Source: Prevotella sp.
Lineage (GTDB): Bacteria > Bacteroidota > Bacteroidia > Bacteroidales > Bacteroidaceae
DNA length: 30,891 nucleotides
Assembly: GCA_017430675.1 (NCBI GenBank)
Contig: JAFRMM010000085.1
Coordinates: forward strand, 1 to 30,891
Direction of reading: 5' to 3'
A model generated the notes under the pieces. That model saw only the letters and a list, made by a program, of their open reading frames with translations, made no database searches and was not told where the DNA came from. Position numbers and translations under genes: made by a program. The stretch's first letter is position 1; each line of letters begins with the position of its first letter. Shown here one piece after another: positions 1 through 7,828 of the stretch.

Positions 1-1804
1 CATGGATGTAGTTCTCGATGCCGGCGGCCTTGAGGTCTTCCATGCAAGCAGGCGCACCAGCCACAACAAACATCGCACGACCATTTAGATACTTGAAGGC
101 GGGGATGGCATACTCGGCATACTCATCGTCGCTGGAGCAGATGACCACGATGTCGGCCTTGGCCTCCAGCGCAGCATCGACACCTTCCTCGACTGTCTTG
201 AAGCCGAGGTTGTCGATGACCTCGTAGCCAGCGCAAGCCAGGAAGTTGCACGAGAACTGTGCACGAGCCTGACGCATGGCCAGGTTACCGATGGTCAGCA
301 TGAAGGCGGTAGGCACCTTGGTCTCCTCCGTGTGGATGCGCAGATCCTCGAAGTCGGCAGCCAGGCGGGTGGTCTGGAGTTTCTTGAAGGGAGCCTCCTC
401 TGCTGCACTTGCTGCTGTGGCACAGCAGCATGCAGCACCGGCGGGGCGCTTACCCTCACTCTTCTCAGTGAAGTTGGGGAACTGGTTGGTACCCAGCAGG
501 AACTCCTTACGCTTGGCGGCGTCGCCATGACGCTTCACGTTGGTAGCATTGATATCATCCTGTATGATGCCCTTCTTACAAGCCTCCAGGAATCCGCCCT
601 CGTCTTCAATCTTGAGGAACAGTTTCCAACCTTCCTGAGCCAGAGCATCTGTCAGGTGCTCGATATAATAGGAGCCCGCTGACGGATCGACGATACGGTC
701 GAAGTGGCTCTCTTCCTTGATGAGCAACTGCTGGTTACGGGCGATGCGCTCGCTGAAATCCGTAGCCTTCTCATAAGGTGCATCAAACGGTGTCACCACC
801 ATCGAGTGGATTCCCCCGAGGGCTGCACTCATGGCCTCTGTCTGAGAACGGAGCAGGTTCACGTATGAATCAAACAGTGTCTGATTATAGGTTGACGTAG
901 TCGCGTTGATGGTCATCTTGCAAGATGCATCGTCCTTCGGTTCATACTGCTTCACGATCTGAGCCCAGAGCAGACGGGCGGCACGGAACTTGGCAATCTC
1001 CATGAAATAGTTCTCGGAGATACCCATGTAGAACTTCATCTGACGGGCTGCAAGATCCACATCCACACCAGCATCCACGAGTTGCTGCAGGTACTCATTA
1101 CCCCAGGCGAGGGCATAGCCCAGTTCCTGAACGATATAGGCGCCAGCATTGTTGAGTGTTTCCGTATGAACGGTCATCACATGAGCCTTCGGATAGTCCT
1201 TCAGCAGAGCCACGATCTTCGGACCGTCGGACAGGCGCGCCGTCACATCCTTACCCTTCGTCAGCATGTTCTCAATGGGATCGAAGCCCACCGTGAACGA
1301 CAGTTTCTCCTTGTCGAAACCCTTCTTGGTGAAATAGGCATCAACAATCTCTGCCAGCATCAGCGCGTGACAGGGACAAGTGCGGAAGTTCAGATCCACG
1401 ATCTCGCAGTAGATACCTTCGAGCAACGTCTCGATGGCCTGGGCACTCACCAAGTCCTTGGGAATGCGGAAACCGAGGGAGTCAACACCCTTGTTCAGAA
1501 TGTCGAGTGCCTTCTTGTTGGCCTCTGCTGGATCGTTCACGGCGATGTTCTGACGAACATACCACTCATTGGAGTCTTTCTTGTTGCCGCGCACGAACGG
1601 GAACTCCCCGGGGAGAGCATCCGGAGTCTTCAGATCCTTCAAGTCCTCACGACGGTAGAAAGGCTGTACATTAAAACCTTCATTTGTTCTCCATACCAGA
1701 CGTTTCTGGAAGTCGGCACCCTTGAGATCGACCTGAATCTTGTCAAGCCATTCCTGGGTGGTCGGCGACTGAAACTCGGTAAAGAGTCTTTCTTTGTTTG
1801 CCAT
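1..1804 (-). CDS. mutA: Methylmalonyl-CoA mutase small (beta) subunit, 3' end cut by window edge
   Basis: Open on the minus strand from an ATG at 1804 to the left edge, giving about 601 residues without a stop, so only the last few dozen residues should be missing. The start reads MANKERLFTEF and is followed by QEWLDKIQVDLKGADF and LVWRTNEGFNV, typical of the small subunit of Bacteroidota methylmalonyl-CoA mutase. This subunit pairs with the catalytic MutB subunit, which carries the adenosylcobalamin and interconverts succinyl-CoA and methylmalonyl-CoA. The C-terminal part looks like the B12-binding-like Rossmann fold (DIVVICSSDDEYAEY), without the DxHxxG motif in what is visible. An alanine-rich linker around residues 455-470 holds three consecutive cysteines (C459-C461). 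It is divergent from the sodium-decarboxylase operon, which acts on the same intermediate. MutB is expected just left of the window. Confidence 0.93.
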   Translation of the reverse strand, partial: MANKERLFTEFQSPTTQEWLDKIQVDLKGADFQKRLVWRTNEGFNVQPFYRREDLKDLKTPDALPGEFPFVRGNKKDSNEWYVRQNIAVNDPAEANKKALDILNKGVDSLGFRIPKDLVSAQAIETLLEGIYCEIVDLNFRTCPCHALMLAEIVDAYFTKKGFDKEKLSFTVGFDPIENMLTKGKDVTARLSDGPKIVALLKDYPKAHVMTVHTETLNNAGAYIVQELGYALAWGNEYLQQLVDAGVDVDLAARQMKFYMGISENYFMEIAKFRAARLLWAQIVKQYEPKDDASCKMTINATTSTYNQTLFDSYVNLLRSQTEAMSAALGGIHSMVVTPFDAPYEKATDFSERIARNQQLLIKEESHFDRIVDPSAGSYYIEHLTDALAQEGWKLFLKIEDEGGFLEACKKGIIQDDINATNVKRHGDAAKRKEFLLGTNQFPNFTEKSEGKRPAGAACCCATAASAAEEAPFKKLQTTRLAADFEDLRIHTEETKVPTAFMLTIGNLAMRQARAQFSCNFLACAGYEVIDNLGFKTVEEGVDAALEAKADIVVICSSDDEYAEYAIPAFKYLNGRAMFVVAGAPACMEDLKAAGIENYIH

Positions 1805-1861
1805 AAAATTGATACGTTTAATTACTATATAAGTTTGTTTTAAGTTACACGTTTCAGCCCA

Positions 1862-1869
1862 CAAAGATA
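1862..1869 (-). promoter_or_regulatory. Bacteroidota -7 box for mutA
   Basis: On the minus strand this reads TATCTTTG, matching the TAnnTTTG -7 element of the Bacteroidota primary sigma factor. It lies about 58 bases before the mutA start. A TTG on the same strand about 23 bases further upstream could serve as the -33 element, a slightly long spacing. Confidence 0.6.
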
Positions 1870-1949
1870 CAAACTTTTTGCTCAATTTGGCACAATGAAT
1901 TGTGAAAGAAATAAAAAAACAGTTTTTATTCAAAATTAAATGCACAAAT

Positions 1950-1982
1950 TTGCTTGTGATGAGCAATTTTTAAGTAACTTTG
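1950..1982 (+). promoter_or_regulatory. Promoter of the transporter/decarboxylase operon
   Basis: TAACTTTG at 1975-1982 matches the TAnnTTTG -7 element and TTG at 1950-1952 is a candidate -33 element, 22 bases apart. The predicted transcript would start about 10 bases before the ATG at 2010, which supports that ATG over an upstream TTG at 1980 that overlaps the -7 box. Confidence 0.6.
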
Positions 1983-2009
1983 CACTCGAATTTTCAGTTA
2001 GTATTGATT

Positions 2010-3701
2010 ATGGAATCTTTTCAATGGTTGAAAGACCTGTTTGTGACCACTGACTCTGTGGCACATATTGTCCTGCTCTACGCCATCGTCATAGCCATCG
2101 GTGTCTATTTGGGCAAGATCAAGGTCTTCGGCATTTCTCTTGGCGTGACGTTCGTGCTCTTTGCCGGCATCCTCGCCGGACATGTTGGCTTCACGGCCCC
2201 GACTTCCATCCTGACGTTCGTACAGGATTTCGGCCTGATACTCTTCGTGTTTATGATCGGTATGCAGGTAGGACCAGGTTTCTTTGAGAGTTTTGGTACA
2301 CAGGGCATCAAACTTAATGGACTGGCTGCTTCAGCCATCCTGCTGAATATCCTTGTGATGTTCGCCTGCTATTATATCTTCTTCGACACCAACAACGTGA
2401 CGAGTCTGCCGATGATGGTGGGTACGCTGTATGGTGCCGTAACGAACACCCCCGGACTTGGTGCTGCCAACGAGGCCATGAGCAACGTCTTTCCCCACGG
2501 CGCTCCCCAGATTGCTTCTGCATACGCCTGTGCCTATCCCCTTGGTGTGCTGGGCATCATCGGTGCTACTATATTAATAAGGTATATATGCAAAATCCGT
2601 CTTGAGGAGGAGGAGGCACGTCTGAAGGCCATGGAAGAGACCAACGCTAACAAGAAGCCCTATAAGATGCACTTGGAGGTGACCAACCAATACCTGGAGG
2701 GCAAGACGCTGTTGCAGGTCCACGATTTCCTGAACCGTGATTTCGTGGTGTCACGATTAGTCCACCAGGGTGAGGTATGCATTCCCAACCGCAACACGCT
2801 ATTCCATGTCGGCGACCAGATGCTCATCGTCTGTGCTGAAGCCGATTTTGAGGCTATCGTCGCCTTCATCGGTCCGAAGATCGATGTTGACTTTGAGGCG
2901 CAGGATCAGCCTATGGTGGCCAAGCGCATCCTGATCACCAATCCCAAGATTAATGGTAAGACCCTGGCCTCCATGCATTTCTCGAGTGTCCATGGTGTGA
3001 ACGTCACCCGTGTCACCCGTCACGGCATAGACCTCTTTGCCTCGGCAGGTCTCCCCTTGCAGGTGGGCGACAAGATCATGGTGGTGGGTCCAGAGGATGC
3101 CGTGGATCGCGTGGCCAACCAGATGGGCAACTCCACGCGCCGCCTCAACGCACCGAACATCGCCACCATCTTCGTGGGCATCTTCTTAGGACTGATTCTC
3201 GGTTCCCTGCCCTTTGCCATCCCTGGCATGCCGGTACCCGTGAAGTTGGGTCTGGCAGGTGGTCCACTGATCATCGCCATCCTCATCGGGCGCTACGGCT
3301 ACAAGATCCACCTTGTAACCTATACGACGACATCTGCCAATATGATGCTCCGCGAGATTGGTCTGGTACTGTTCCTAGCATCCGTAGGCATCAAGGCTGG
3401 TGCAGGATTCTTTGAAACGGTGATCGAGGGCGACGGTCTGCTCTACGTGCTGACAGGTTTCCTAATCACGGTAATCCCCATCCTAATCGTTGGTCCCATC
3501 GCACGGATACGCTACAAGTTCAACTACTTCACTATTGCAGGTATGGTCGCAGGTACCTATACTGATCCTCCTGCCCTGGCATACGCCAACAGCATTTGTT
3601 CGAAGGAGGCACCTGCCCTGGGATACTCGACGGTCTATCCCCTTTCGATGTTCCTGCGTATCTTCACGGCACAGATCATTGTGCTCTTCTTCTGTGGCTA
3701 G
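2010..3701 (+). CDS. AspT/SucE-type (AAE family) dicarboxylate transporter with two TrkA-C domains
   Basis: The protein has 563 residues from ATG 2010. An in-frame TTG at 1980 is rejected because it lies inside the promoter. The layout is that of the aspartate:alanine exchanger family: an N-terminal block of hydrophobic helices including [18 protein letters not shown], a cytoplasmic centre with two RCK_C/TrkA-C-like units (around residues 205-285 and 290-375), and a C-terminal membrane block with the repeat-like [18 protein letters not shown] and [13 protein letters not shown]. The family includes Tetragenococcus AspT and the Corynebacterium succinate exporter SucE1. It is the first gene of an apparent operon with sodium-pumping decarboxylase subunits and is divergent from mutA. 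Succinate or another C4-dicarboxylate is therefore a reasonable substrate guess, but substrate cannot be read from the sequence. Confidence 0.85.
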   Translation: MESFQWLKDLFVTTDSVAHIVLLYAIVIAIGVYLGKIKVFGISLGVTFVLFAGILAGHVGFTAPTSILTFVQDFGLILFVFMIGMQVGPGFFESFGTQGIKLNGLAASAILLNILVMFACYYIFFDTNNVTSLPMMVGTLYGAVTNTPGLGAANEAMSNVFPHGAPQIASAYACAYPLGVLGIIGATILIRYICKIRLEEEEARLKAMEETNANKKPYKMHLEVTNQYLEGKTLLQVHDFLNRDFVVSRLVHQGEVCIPNRNTLFHVGDQMLIVCAEADFEAIVAFIGPKIDVDFEAQDQPMVAKRILITNPKINGKTLASMHFSSVHGVNVTRVTRHGIDLFASAGLPLQVGDKIMVVGPEDAVDRVANQMGNSTRRLNAPNIATIFVGIFLGLILGSLPFAIPGMPVPVKLGLAGGPLIIAILIGRYGYKIHLVTYTTTSANMMLREIGLVLFLASVGIKAGAGFFETVIEGDGLLYVLTGFLITVIPILIVGPIARIRYKFNYFTIAGMVAGTYTDPPALAYANSICSKEAPALGYSTVYPLSMFLRIFTAQIIVLFFCG

Positions 3702-3711
3702 CCATAGGCTT

Positions 3712-3741
3712 TCCTAAGTTCTCCTAGAATATCCTAATAAA
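3712..3741 (+). repeat. Intergenic tandem repeat, 10-bp period, three units
   Basis: Three units begin TCCTA at 3712, 3722 and 3732 in the gap between the transporter and the OadG-like gene. Only the first half of each unit is well conserved. It belongs to the set of short-period AT-rich repeats found in several gaps of this window. Confidence 0.55.
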
Positions 3742-3759
3742 AATAATACACTTAGCAAA

Positions 3760-4776
3760 ATGAATCAAATCAAGATCCTGCTCGGCAGCATGCTGTTACT
3801 CAGTTCCTCGACGATGTTCGGCCAGGGTGCCAAGAACATCCGCATCAATGAGGTACTGACGAACAACACCGCCAGCATCGTGGATGAGTTCGGTAACCGT
3901 GAGGCATGGATAGAGTTGGAGAACACCTCGTTCACCACCTACAATATCCGTGGCATGTACTTCACCACCGACCGTGCCGTCCTCGACCCTCAGATGAGCG
4001 TGCCCGAACGCATCAAGCGCATGAGCGTCATCCCCAGCGGTGATCCCCGCACTCAGATTGGCGGACGGCAACACATCGTGATCTTCTGCAACTCCAACCC
4101 TGCTCAGGGCAAGTTGCACCTCTCACTTCAGGTTCCCATGTCGGAACCCCTTTGGCTCGGATTCTATAACGGTAATGCCGAGGAACTCATCGACTCCGTC
4201 ACAATCCCTGCGCTGGCTGCTGACCAGAGTTATGCCCGTCAGGGGACAGCAAAGTGGAACGTGAAGTCGGCTGAGAACGTAACACCAGGCATCGAGAACT
4301 TCATCAAGACTGATGAGACGAAAGATGCCAAACTGAAGCGCGAGGATCCCCACGGCTTCGGTATCACCCTGCTTGCCATGGGCATCGTGTTCTTCTGTCT
4401 GGCTGTGCTCTTCCTGTTCTTCTGGCTTTTCGGTTTCATCATGCGCCACTTCGATGCAGCGAAGTCTGTACAGCCCATCAAGGCCGTAACGAAGACCGTG
4501 GAGGTCACCCACGATATCGCCCACGCCACAGGCAACATCCTGCAAGACGGCCTGAAGACGAAGGGCATTGACAAGGAGGTCTATATCGCTGTCATCTCTA
4601 TGGCCCTGAAGCAGTATCAGGACGATGTGCACGACGTGGAAAGTGGCATCATCACCATCAAGACGAAGGACACAGGCTGGAGCGACGAATACAGTCAGAT
4701 GACCCACTTCCACGACCCGTTGCAGCCATCAAGCCATACGGCTCCGAGAATACCAACAACCCCCGACTTGAGATAG
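3760..4776 (+). CDS. OadG-like gamma subunit of a sodium-pumping decarboxylase, with N-terminal lamin-tail domain
   Basis: The 338-residue protein starts with a signal peptide (to about residue 22). A lamin-tail-like domain follows (INEVLTNN, EAWIELEN, around residues 28-165), then a linker, and one strong membrane helix near residues 204-228 (ITLLAMGIVFFCLAVLFLFF). After that comes the small OadG domain, with the conserved stretch around VYIAVISMALKQY. OadG anchors and assembles the carboxyltransferase and biotin carrier onto the membrane subunit. The LTD-OadG fusion is characteristic of Bacteroidota decarboxylases. The biotin carrier and beta subunit follow directly. The last 30 or so residues (rich in Pro, Thr and His) are less conserved-looking and could be lineage-specific. 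Confidence 0.85.
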   Translation: MNQIKILLGSMLLLSSSTMFGQGAKNIRINEVLTNNTASIVDEFGNREAWIELENTSFTTYNIRGMYFTTDRAVLDPQMSVPERIKRMSVIPSGDPRTQIGGRQHIVIFCNSNPAQGKLHLSLQVPMSEPLWLGFYNGNAEELIDSVTIPALAADQSYARQGTAKWNVKSAENVTPGIENFIKTDETKDAKLKREDPHGFGITLLAMGIVFFCLAVLFLFFWLFGFIMRHFDAAKSVQPIKAVTKTVEVTHDIAHATGNILQDGLKTKGIDKEVYIAVISMALKQYQDDVHDVESGIITIKTKDTGWSDEYSQMTHFHDPLQPSSHTAPRIPTTPDLR

Positions 4777-4782
4777 ATTATG

Positions 4783-4810
4783 GTTTATAGTTTAAAGTTT
4801 ATAGTTTAGA
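4783..4810 (+). repeat. Intergenic tandem repeat, 7-bp period, four units
   Basis: Units GTTTATA, GTTTAAA, GTTTATA and GTTTAGA run head to tail with exact 7-base phasing between the OadG-like gene and the biotin carrier gene. The array ends six bases before the ATG at 4817, so it occupies the ribosome-binding region. Confidence 0.85.
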
Positions 4811-4816
4811 GAGAAG

Positions 4817-5269
4817 ATGAACAAGTATCAATATAAAGTACAAGGCGTCGATTACGACGTAGAGATTGAAGAAGTAGAGGGCAACGTCGCCAAGGTTAAT
4901 GTCAACGGCATCCGTTTCGATGTGGAGATGAAACAGCCCATCAACCCGACGAGCACCCTGAAGAAAGTGCACGTTGAGGCTCCGAAGCCCGTGGCCCGTC
5001 CTGTCGTGGCACCAGCCGCAGCCCCCGCTGCCGACAAGCCTATGGCTGCCGGCACAGGTTCGCCAGTAAAGGCACCGTTGCCTGGCACCATCACGGATGT
5101 GAAGGTCAACGTGGGCGACACTGTCAAAATCGGCGATGTCGTTCTGGTGCTGGAGGCCATGAAGATGCAGAACAACATCGAATCAGAGTATGAAGGAACC
5201 GTCACCTCCGTCATTGTCAAACCTGGCGAAAGTGTCATGGAAGGTGCCGTGCTCATGACCATAGGATAA
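4817..5269 (+). CDS. Biotin carboxyl carrier subunit of the decarboxylase
   Basis: The protein has 150 residues. An N-terminal 50-residue region is followed by a flexible Pro/Ala linker (residues 55-75) and then a biotinyl domain (about residues 80-150). The biotinylation motif is EAMKMQ with Lys116, and the flanking glycines and GESVMEGAVL are standard. In methylmalonyl-CoA or oxaloacetate decarboxylases this protein moves CO2 from the carboxyltransferase to the membrane beta subunit encoded next. A separate small carrier, as here, is the arrangement of methylmalonyl-CoA decarboxylase (MmdC-like). The carboxyltransferase (MmdA/OadA) is not in the cluster. Confidence 0.93.
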   Translation: MNKYQYKVQGVDYDVEIEEVEGNVAKVNVNGIRFDVEMKQPINPTSTLKKVHVEAPKPVARPVVAPAAAPAADKPMAAGTGSPVKAPLPGTITDVKVNVGDTVKIGDVVLVLEAMKMQNNIESEYEGTVTSVIVKPGESVMEGAVLMTIG

Positions 5270-5270
5270 C

Positions 5271-5299
5271 GGTTATTTGGTTAATGGTTATTGGTTAAT
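5271..5299 (+). repeat. Intergenic tandem repeat, 7-bp period, four units
   Basis: GGTTATT, GGTTAAT, GGTTATT and GGTTAAT follow each other with one extra T after the first unit. The array fills the gap between the carrier stop and the beta-subunit ATG at 5304. Different sequence but the same period and position as the array at 4783-4810. Confidence 0.85.
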
Positions 5300-5303
5300 A
5301 ATT

Positions 5304-6461
5304 ATGGATTTACGACAGTTTATCATACAGAATTTTGAAGAGTTTCTGACCTATACGGCGTTCGCTAACGCCACCGTCGGAAATCTCATCATGATCGCGG
5401 TGGGAGCCTTTTTCATCTGGCTCGCCATCAAGAAGGACTTCGAACCACTGCTGCTCGTCCCCATCGGACTGGGCATCATCCTCGGTAATATCCCCTTCCG
5501 TGCCGATGCCGGACTGGAAATCGGACTCTACGAAGACAATTCCGTGCTGAATATCTTCTACCAAGGTGTGCGCCAAGGCTGGTATCCGCCGCTGATCTTC
5601 CTTGGTATCGGAGCCATGACCGACTTTACAGCCCTGCTCGCCAATCCCAAACTCATGCTCATCGGAGCCGCAGCGCAGTTTGGTATCTTTGGTGCCTATA
5701 TGGTGGCCTTAGCGATGGGCTTCGAGCCCTCACAGGCAGCCGGTATCGCCATCATCGGTGGTGCTGACGGTCCTACGGCCATCTTCCTCAGTTCGAAACT
5801 CTCGCCCAACCTGATGGGTGCCATTGCCGTATGCGCCTATTCATACATGGCTCTCGTGCCCGTGATCCAGCCGTTCATCATGCGTCTGCTCACCACGAAG
5901 AAGGAGCGCGTCATTAAGATGAAGCCAGGTCGTGAGGTGTCTCAGACGGAGCGTATTCTCTTCCCCATCATCGGACTGTTGCTCACCACGTTCATCGTTC
6001 CCTCGGGCCTACCCCTGCTCGGTATGCTGTTCTTCGGCAACCTGCTCAAAGAGAGCGGCAAGACCACCCGCTTGGCAAAGACTGCTGGTGCAGCCCTCAA
6101 CGATATCGTAGTGATGCTCCTGGGTCTCACCGTAGGTTGTTCGACCCAGGCCAGCGAGTTCCTGACACTGAATACCATCAAGATATTCGCCCTCGGAGCC
6201 ATGGCCTTTATGATCGCCACCGCCTCGGGTGTCTGCTTCGTGAAGGTTATGAACCTCTTCCTGCCTGAAGGTAAGAAGTTGAATCCGCTGATTGGTAATG
6301 CTGGCGTGAGTGCCGTGCCGATGGCAGCGCGCATCTCGAATAACCTCGGACTGGAGTACGACCGTCACAACTTCCTGCTCATGCACGCCATGGGTCCGAA
6401 TGTGGCTGGCGTCATTGGCTCTGCCGTTGCCGCAGGTGCCCTACTGGGCTTCCTTTCATAA
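5304..6461 (+). CDS. Sodium-translocating decarboxylase beta subunit
   Basis: The protein has 385 residues from ATG 5304. An upstream in-frame ATG at 5277 lies inside the 7-bp repeat array and is less likely. It is a polytopic membrane protein with the family motifs GGADGPTAIFLSSKL (the sodium-binding aspartate region), NAGVSAVPMAARISNN and a C-terminal GPNVAGVIGSAVAAG. It decarboxylates carboxybiotin and couples this to sodium export. Length is close to the usual 370-430 for OadB/MmdB. Next to mutA, methylmalonyl-CoA (yielding propionyl-CoA) is the most likely substrate, although beta subunits of oxaloacetate and glutaconyl-CoA decarboxylases look alike. Confidence 0.93.
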   Translation: MDLRQFIIQNFEEFLTYTAFANATVGNLIMIAVGAFFIWLAIKKDFEPLLLVPIGLGIILGNIPFRADAGLEIGLYEDNSVLNIFYQGVRQGWYPPLIFLGIGAMTDFTALLANPKLMLIGAAAQFGIFGAYMVALAMGFEPSQAAGIAIIGGADGPTAIFLSSKLSPNLMGAIAVCAYSYMALVPVIQPFIMRLLTTKKERVIKMKPGREVSQTERILFPIIGLLLTTFIVPSGLPLLGMLFFGNLLKESGKTTRLAKTAGAALNDIVVMLLGLTVGCSTQASEFLTLNTIKIFALGAMAFMIATASGVCFVKVMNLFLPEGKKLNPLIGNAGVSAVPMAARISNNLGLEYDRHNFLLMHAMGPNVAGVIGSAVAAGALLGFLS

Positions 6462-6479
6462 ACGATAGAGCATAGGCTT

Positions 6480-6902
6480 GTGAAACATCTGATCCTCCCC
6501 AACGACATCGAGACCATCCCCCGGCTCAATGAGTTCATCGATGGATTCTGCGAAGAAACAGGGATAGGAATGAATGTATGCACGAGTCTGAATTTAGCCA
6601 TTGAGGAGGCCGTTGTCAACGTCATGAACTATGCCTACCCAGAGAAAACGGTTGGACATGTCGATATCGGAATGGAAGCCGACGGGAACAGTCTGACTGT
6701 CGTCATCAGCGATACAGGCAAGCCCTTCGACCCAACCCAAAAAAAGGATGTGGATGTTACCCTCCCTGCTGAACAACGGGAGATTGGTGGTCTGGGCATT
6801 CACCTGATACGCCAGATTATGGACTCCATCGGCTACGAATACACAGATCATAAGAATATACTGACATTAAGAAAGAAACTCAATAAACAAGAAGCATTAT
6901 GA
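6480..6902 (+). CDS. RsbW/SpoIIAB-like anti-sigma ATPase-fold protein
   Basis: The 140-residue protein has a GTG start at 6480, 18 bases after the beta subunit. It is a HATPase_c domain of the serine-kinase type: an N-box LNLAIEEAVVNVMNYAYP (Glu42/43, Asn47, Asn50), a G1 box SDTGKPFDP (Asp78) and a G2 loop GGLGIHLI (103-110). Such proteins hold a partner (usually a sigma factor) until an STAS antagonist displaces it. The STAS gene follows with an ATGA overlap. No phosphatase of the RsbU/SpoIIE type is in the window, and Bacteroidota lack SigB, so the target is unknown. Its position at the end of the decarboxylase operon suggests co-expression. Confidence 0.88.
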   Translation: MKHLILPNDIETIPRLNEFIDGFCEETGIGMNVCTSLNLAIEEAVVNVMNYAYPEKTVGHVDIGMEADGNSLTVVISDTGKPFDPTQKKDVDVTLPAEQREIGGLGIHLIRQIMDSIGYEYTDHKNILTLRKKLNKQEAL

Positions 6903-7204
6903 TTATTATTACTGAAGAGAACGATGGGTTAAGGGCCACTTTTAAAGGACGTCTCGATACCCCCGCTGCCGTCAAAGCACAGCAGGAGATTGCGCCCCTG
7001 CTGGAGAATGCCGACAAAACAATTATCCTGGACTGCACGAACCTGGATTATATCAGCAGTTCTGGTCTGCGACTGTTTCTGACACTCCGTAAGGAGGCAG
7101 GAGCCAAGGGAGGTCAGGTGATTATTGAGAACATCAATGAGGATATCCGTAAGATATTTATGATGACAGGTTTCTTCAATCTGTTTGATATCAAGAATGC
7201 ATAA
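6899..7204 (+). CDS. STAS-domain anti-anti-sigma factor (RsbV/SpoIIAA-like)
   Basis: The protein is a 101-residue single STAS domain. The start ATG (6899) overlaps the previous stop in ATGA, implying translational coupling at equal amounts. The phospho-switch motif is LDYISSSGLRLFL, with Ser55 just before the glycine, the position phosphorylated by the kinase partner in SpoIIAA. With the 6480 gene it makes a minimal partner-switching pair without a visible phosphatase. Confidence 0.9.
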   Translation: MIIITEENDGLRATFKGRLDTPAAVKAQQEIAPLLENADKTIILDCTNLDYISSSGLRLFLTLRKEAGAKGGQVIIENINEDIRKIFMMTGFFNLFDIKNA

Positions 7205-7802
7205 CAGCGAAGCACAAAGACCCAGGATTGCCATCATCGACCCCAACACCCTTTCGGCGCTGGGGTTGAAGAGTATCCTCCAAAACGTCATACCCATCAT
7301 GACGGTCGATATCTATGGCTCGTTTTCTGAGTTGTCGGCCAATGGCCCAGACGGCTATTTCCACTATTTCACGTCAATGAATGTCGTGCTGGAGAACATG
7401 GCATTCTTTCAGGAACGACGACGGAAAACCATCGTCCTGACGCTGTCACTCGACACGATGTCGCAACTTTCCGACTTCCATTGCCTGTGCACAAATGTCC
7501 CCGAGAACGAGTTGGTGCGCTCCATCCTTTCCCTCCAGCAATATGCCCACGGCCATGGGGAGCACCTGCCGCCGATGCCCGCTATCCTGAAGCAGAAGAT
7601 CCTCACCGACCGCGAGATCGAGGTGATGTCGCTAATTGTACAGGGTTATATCAATAAGGAGGTCGCCGATAAACTGAATATCAGCCTATCGACAGTTATC
7701 ACCCACCGCAAGAACATCATGGAGAAACTCGGCATGAAGAGTGTCTCCGCCCTCACCATCTACGCTGTCATGCACGGCTACGTTGATATCAACAAAATTT
7801 AA
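7197..7802 (+). CDS. LuxR/NarL-type regulator with a degenerate receiver-like N-terminus
   Basis: The protein has 201 residues from ATG 7197, overlapping the STAS gene by 8 bases. The C-terminus is a LuxR/FixJ HTH (LTDREIEVMSLIVQGYINKE then KLNISLSTVITHRKNIMEKL). The N-terminus begins like a receiver (RIAIIDPNTLSALGLKSIL), but no acidic phospho-acceptor is visible where one would expect it (around HYFTSMNVVLE), so it is probably not phosphorylated. Its HTH and the tail LTIYAVMHGYVDI match the HTH of the convergent hemerythrin regulator at 7829-8791 closely, so the two likely share ancestry and perhaps operator sequences. A shared hairpin terminator separates them. Confidence 0.87.
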   Translation: MHNSEAQRPRIAIIDPNTLSALGLKSILQNVIPIMTVDIYGSFSELSANGPDGYFHYFTSMNVVLENMAFFQERRRKTIVLTLSLDTMSQLSDFHCLCTNVPENELVRSILSLQQYAHGHGEHLPPMPAILKQKILTDREIEVMSLIVQGYINKEVADKLNISLSTVITHRKNIMEKLGMKSVSALTIYAVMHGYVDINKI

Positions 7803-7824
7803 TCCCTGTCAATTGGCAGGGATT
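7801..7824. terminator. Bidirectional hairpin terminator between convergent regulators
   Basis: AATCCCTG at 7801-7808 pairs with CAGGGATT at 7817-7824. An inner C-G pair and a T-G wobble extend the stem around an AATT loop. T-rich bases follow on the plus strand, and A-rich sequence precedes it so that the minus strand also ends in T. The first gene's TAA stop overlaps the stem. Confidence 0.8.
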
Positions 7825-7828
7825 CTTC

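Noticed and set aside
1082..1843. Plus-strand frame of 253 codons at the left end
   Set aside because: Antisense to mutA, which is open through the whole region and has strong family motifs.
3760..4776. Frameshift near the end of the OadG-like gene, because another frame stays open to about 4795
   Set aside because: The annotated frame ends in a Pro/Thr-rich tail without any break in motifs before it; the alternative frame shows no added family motif.
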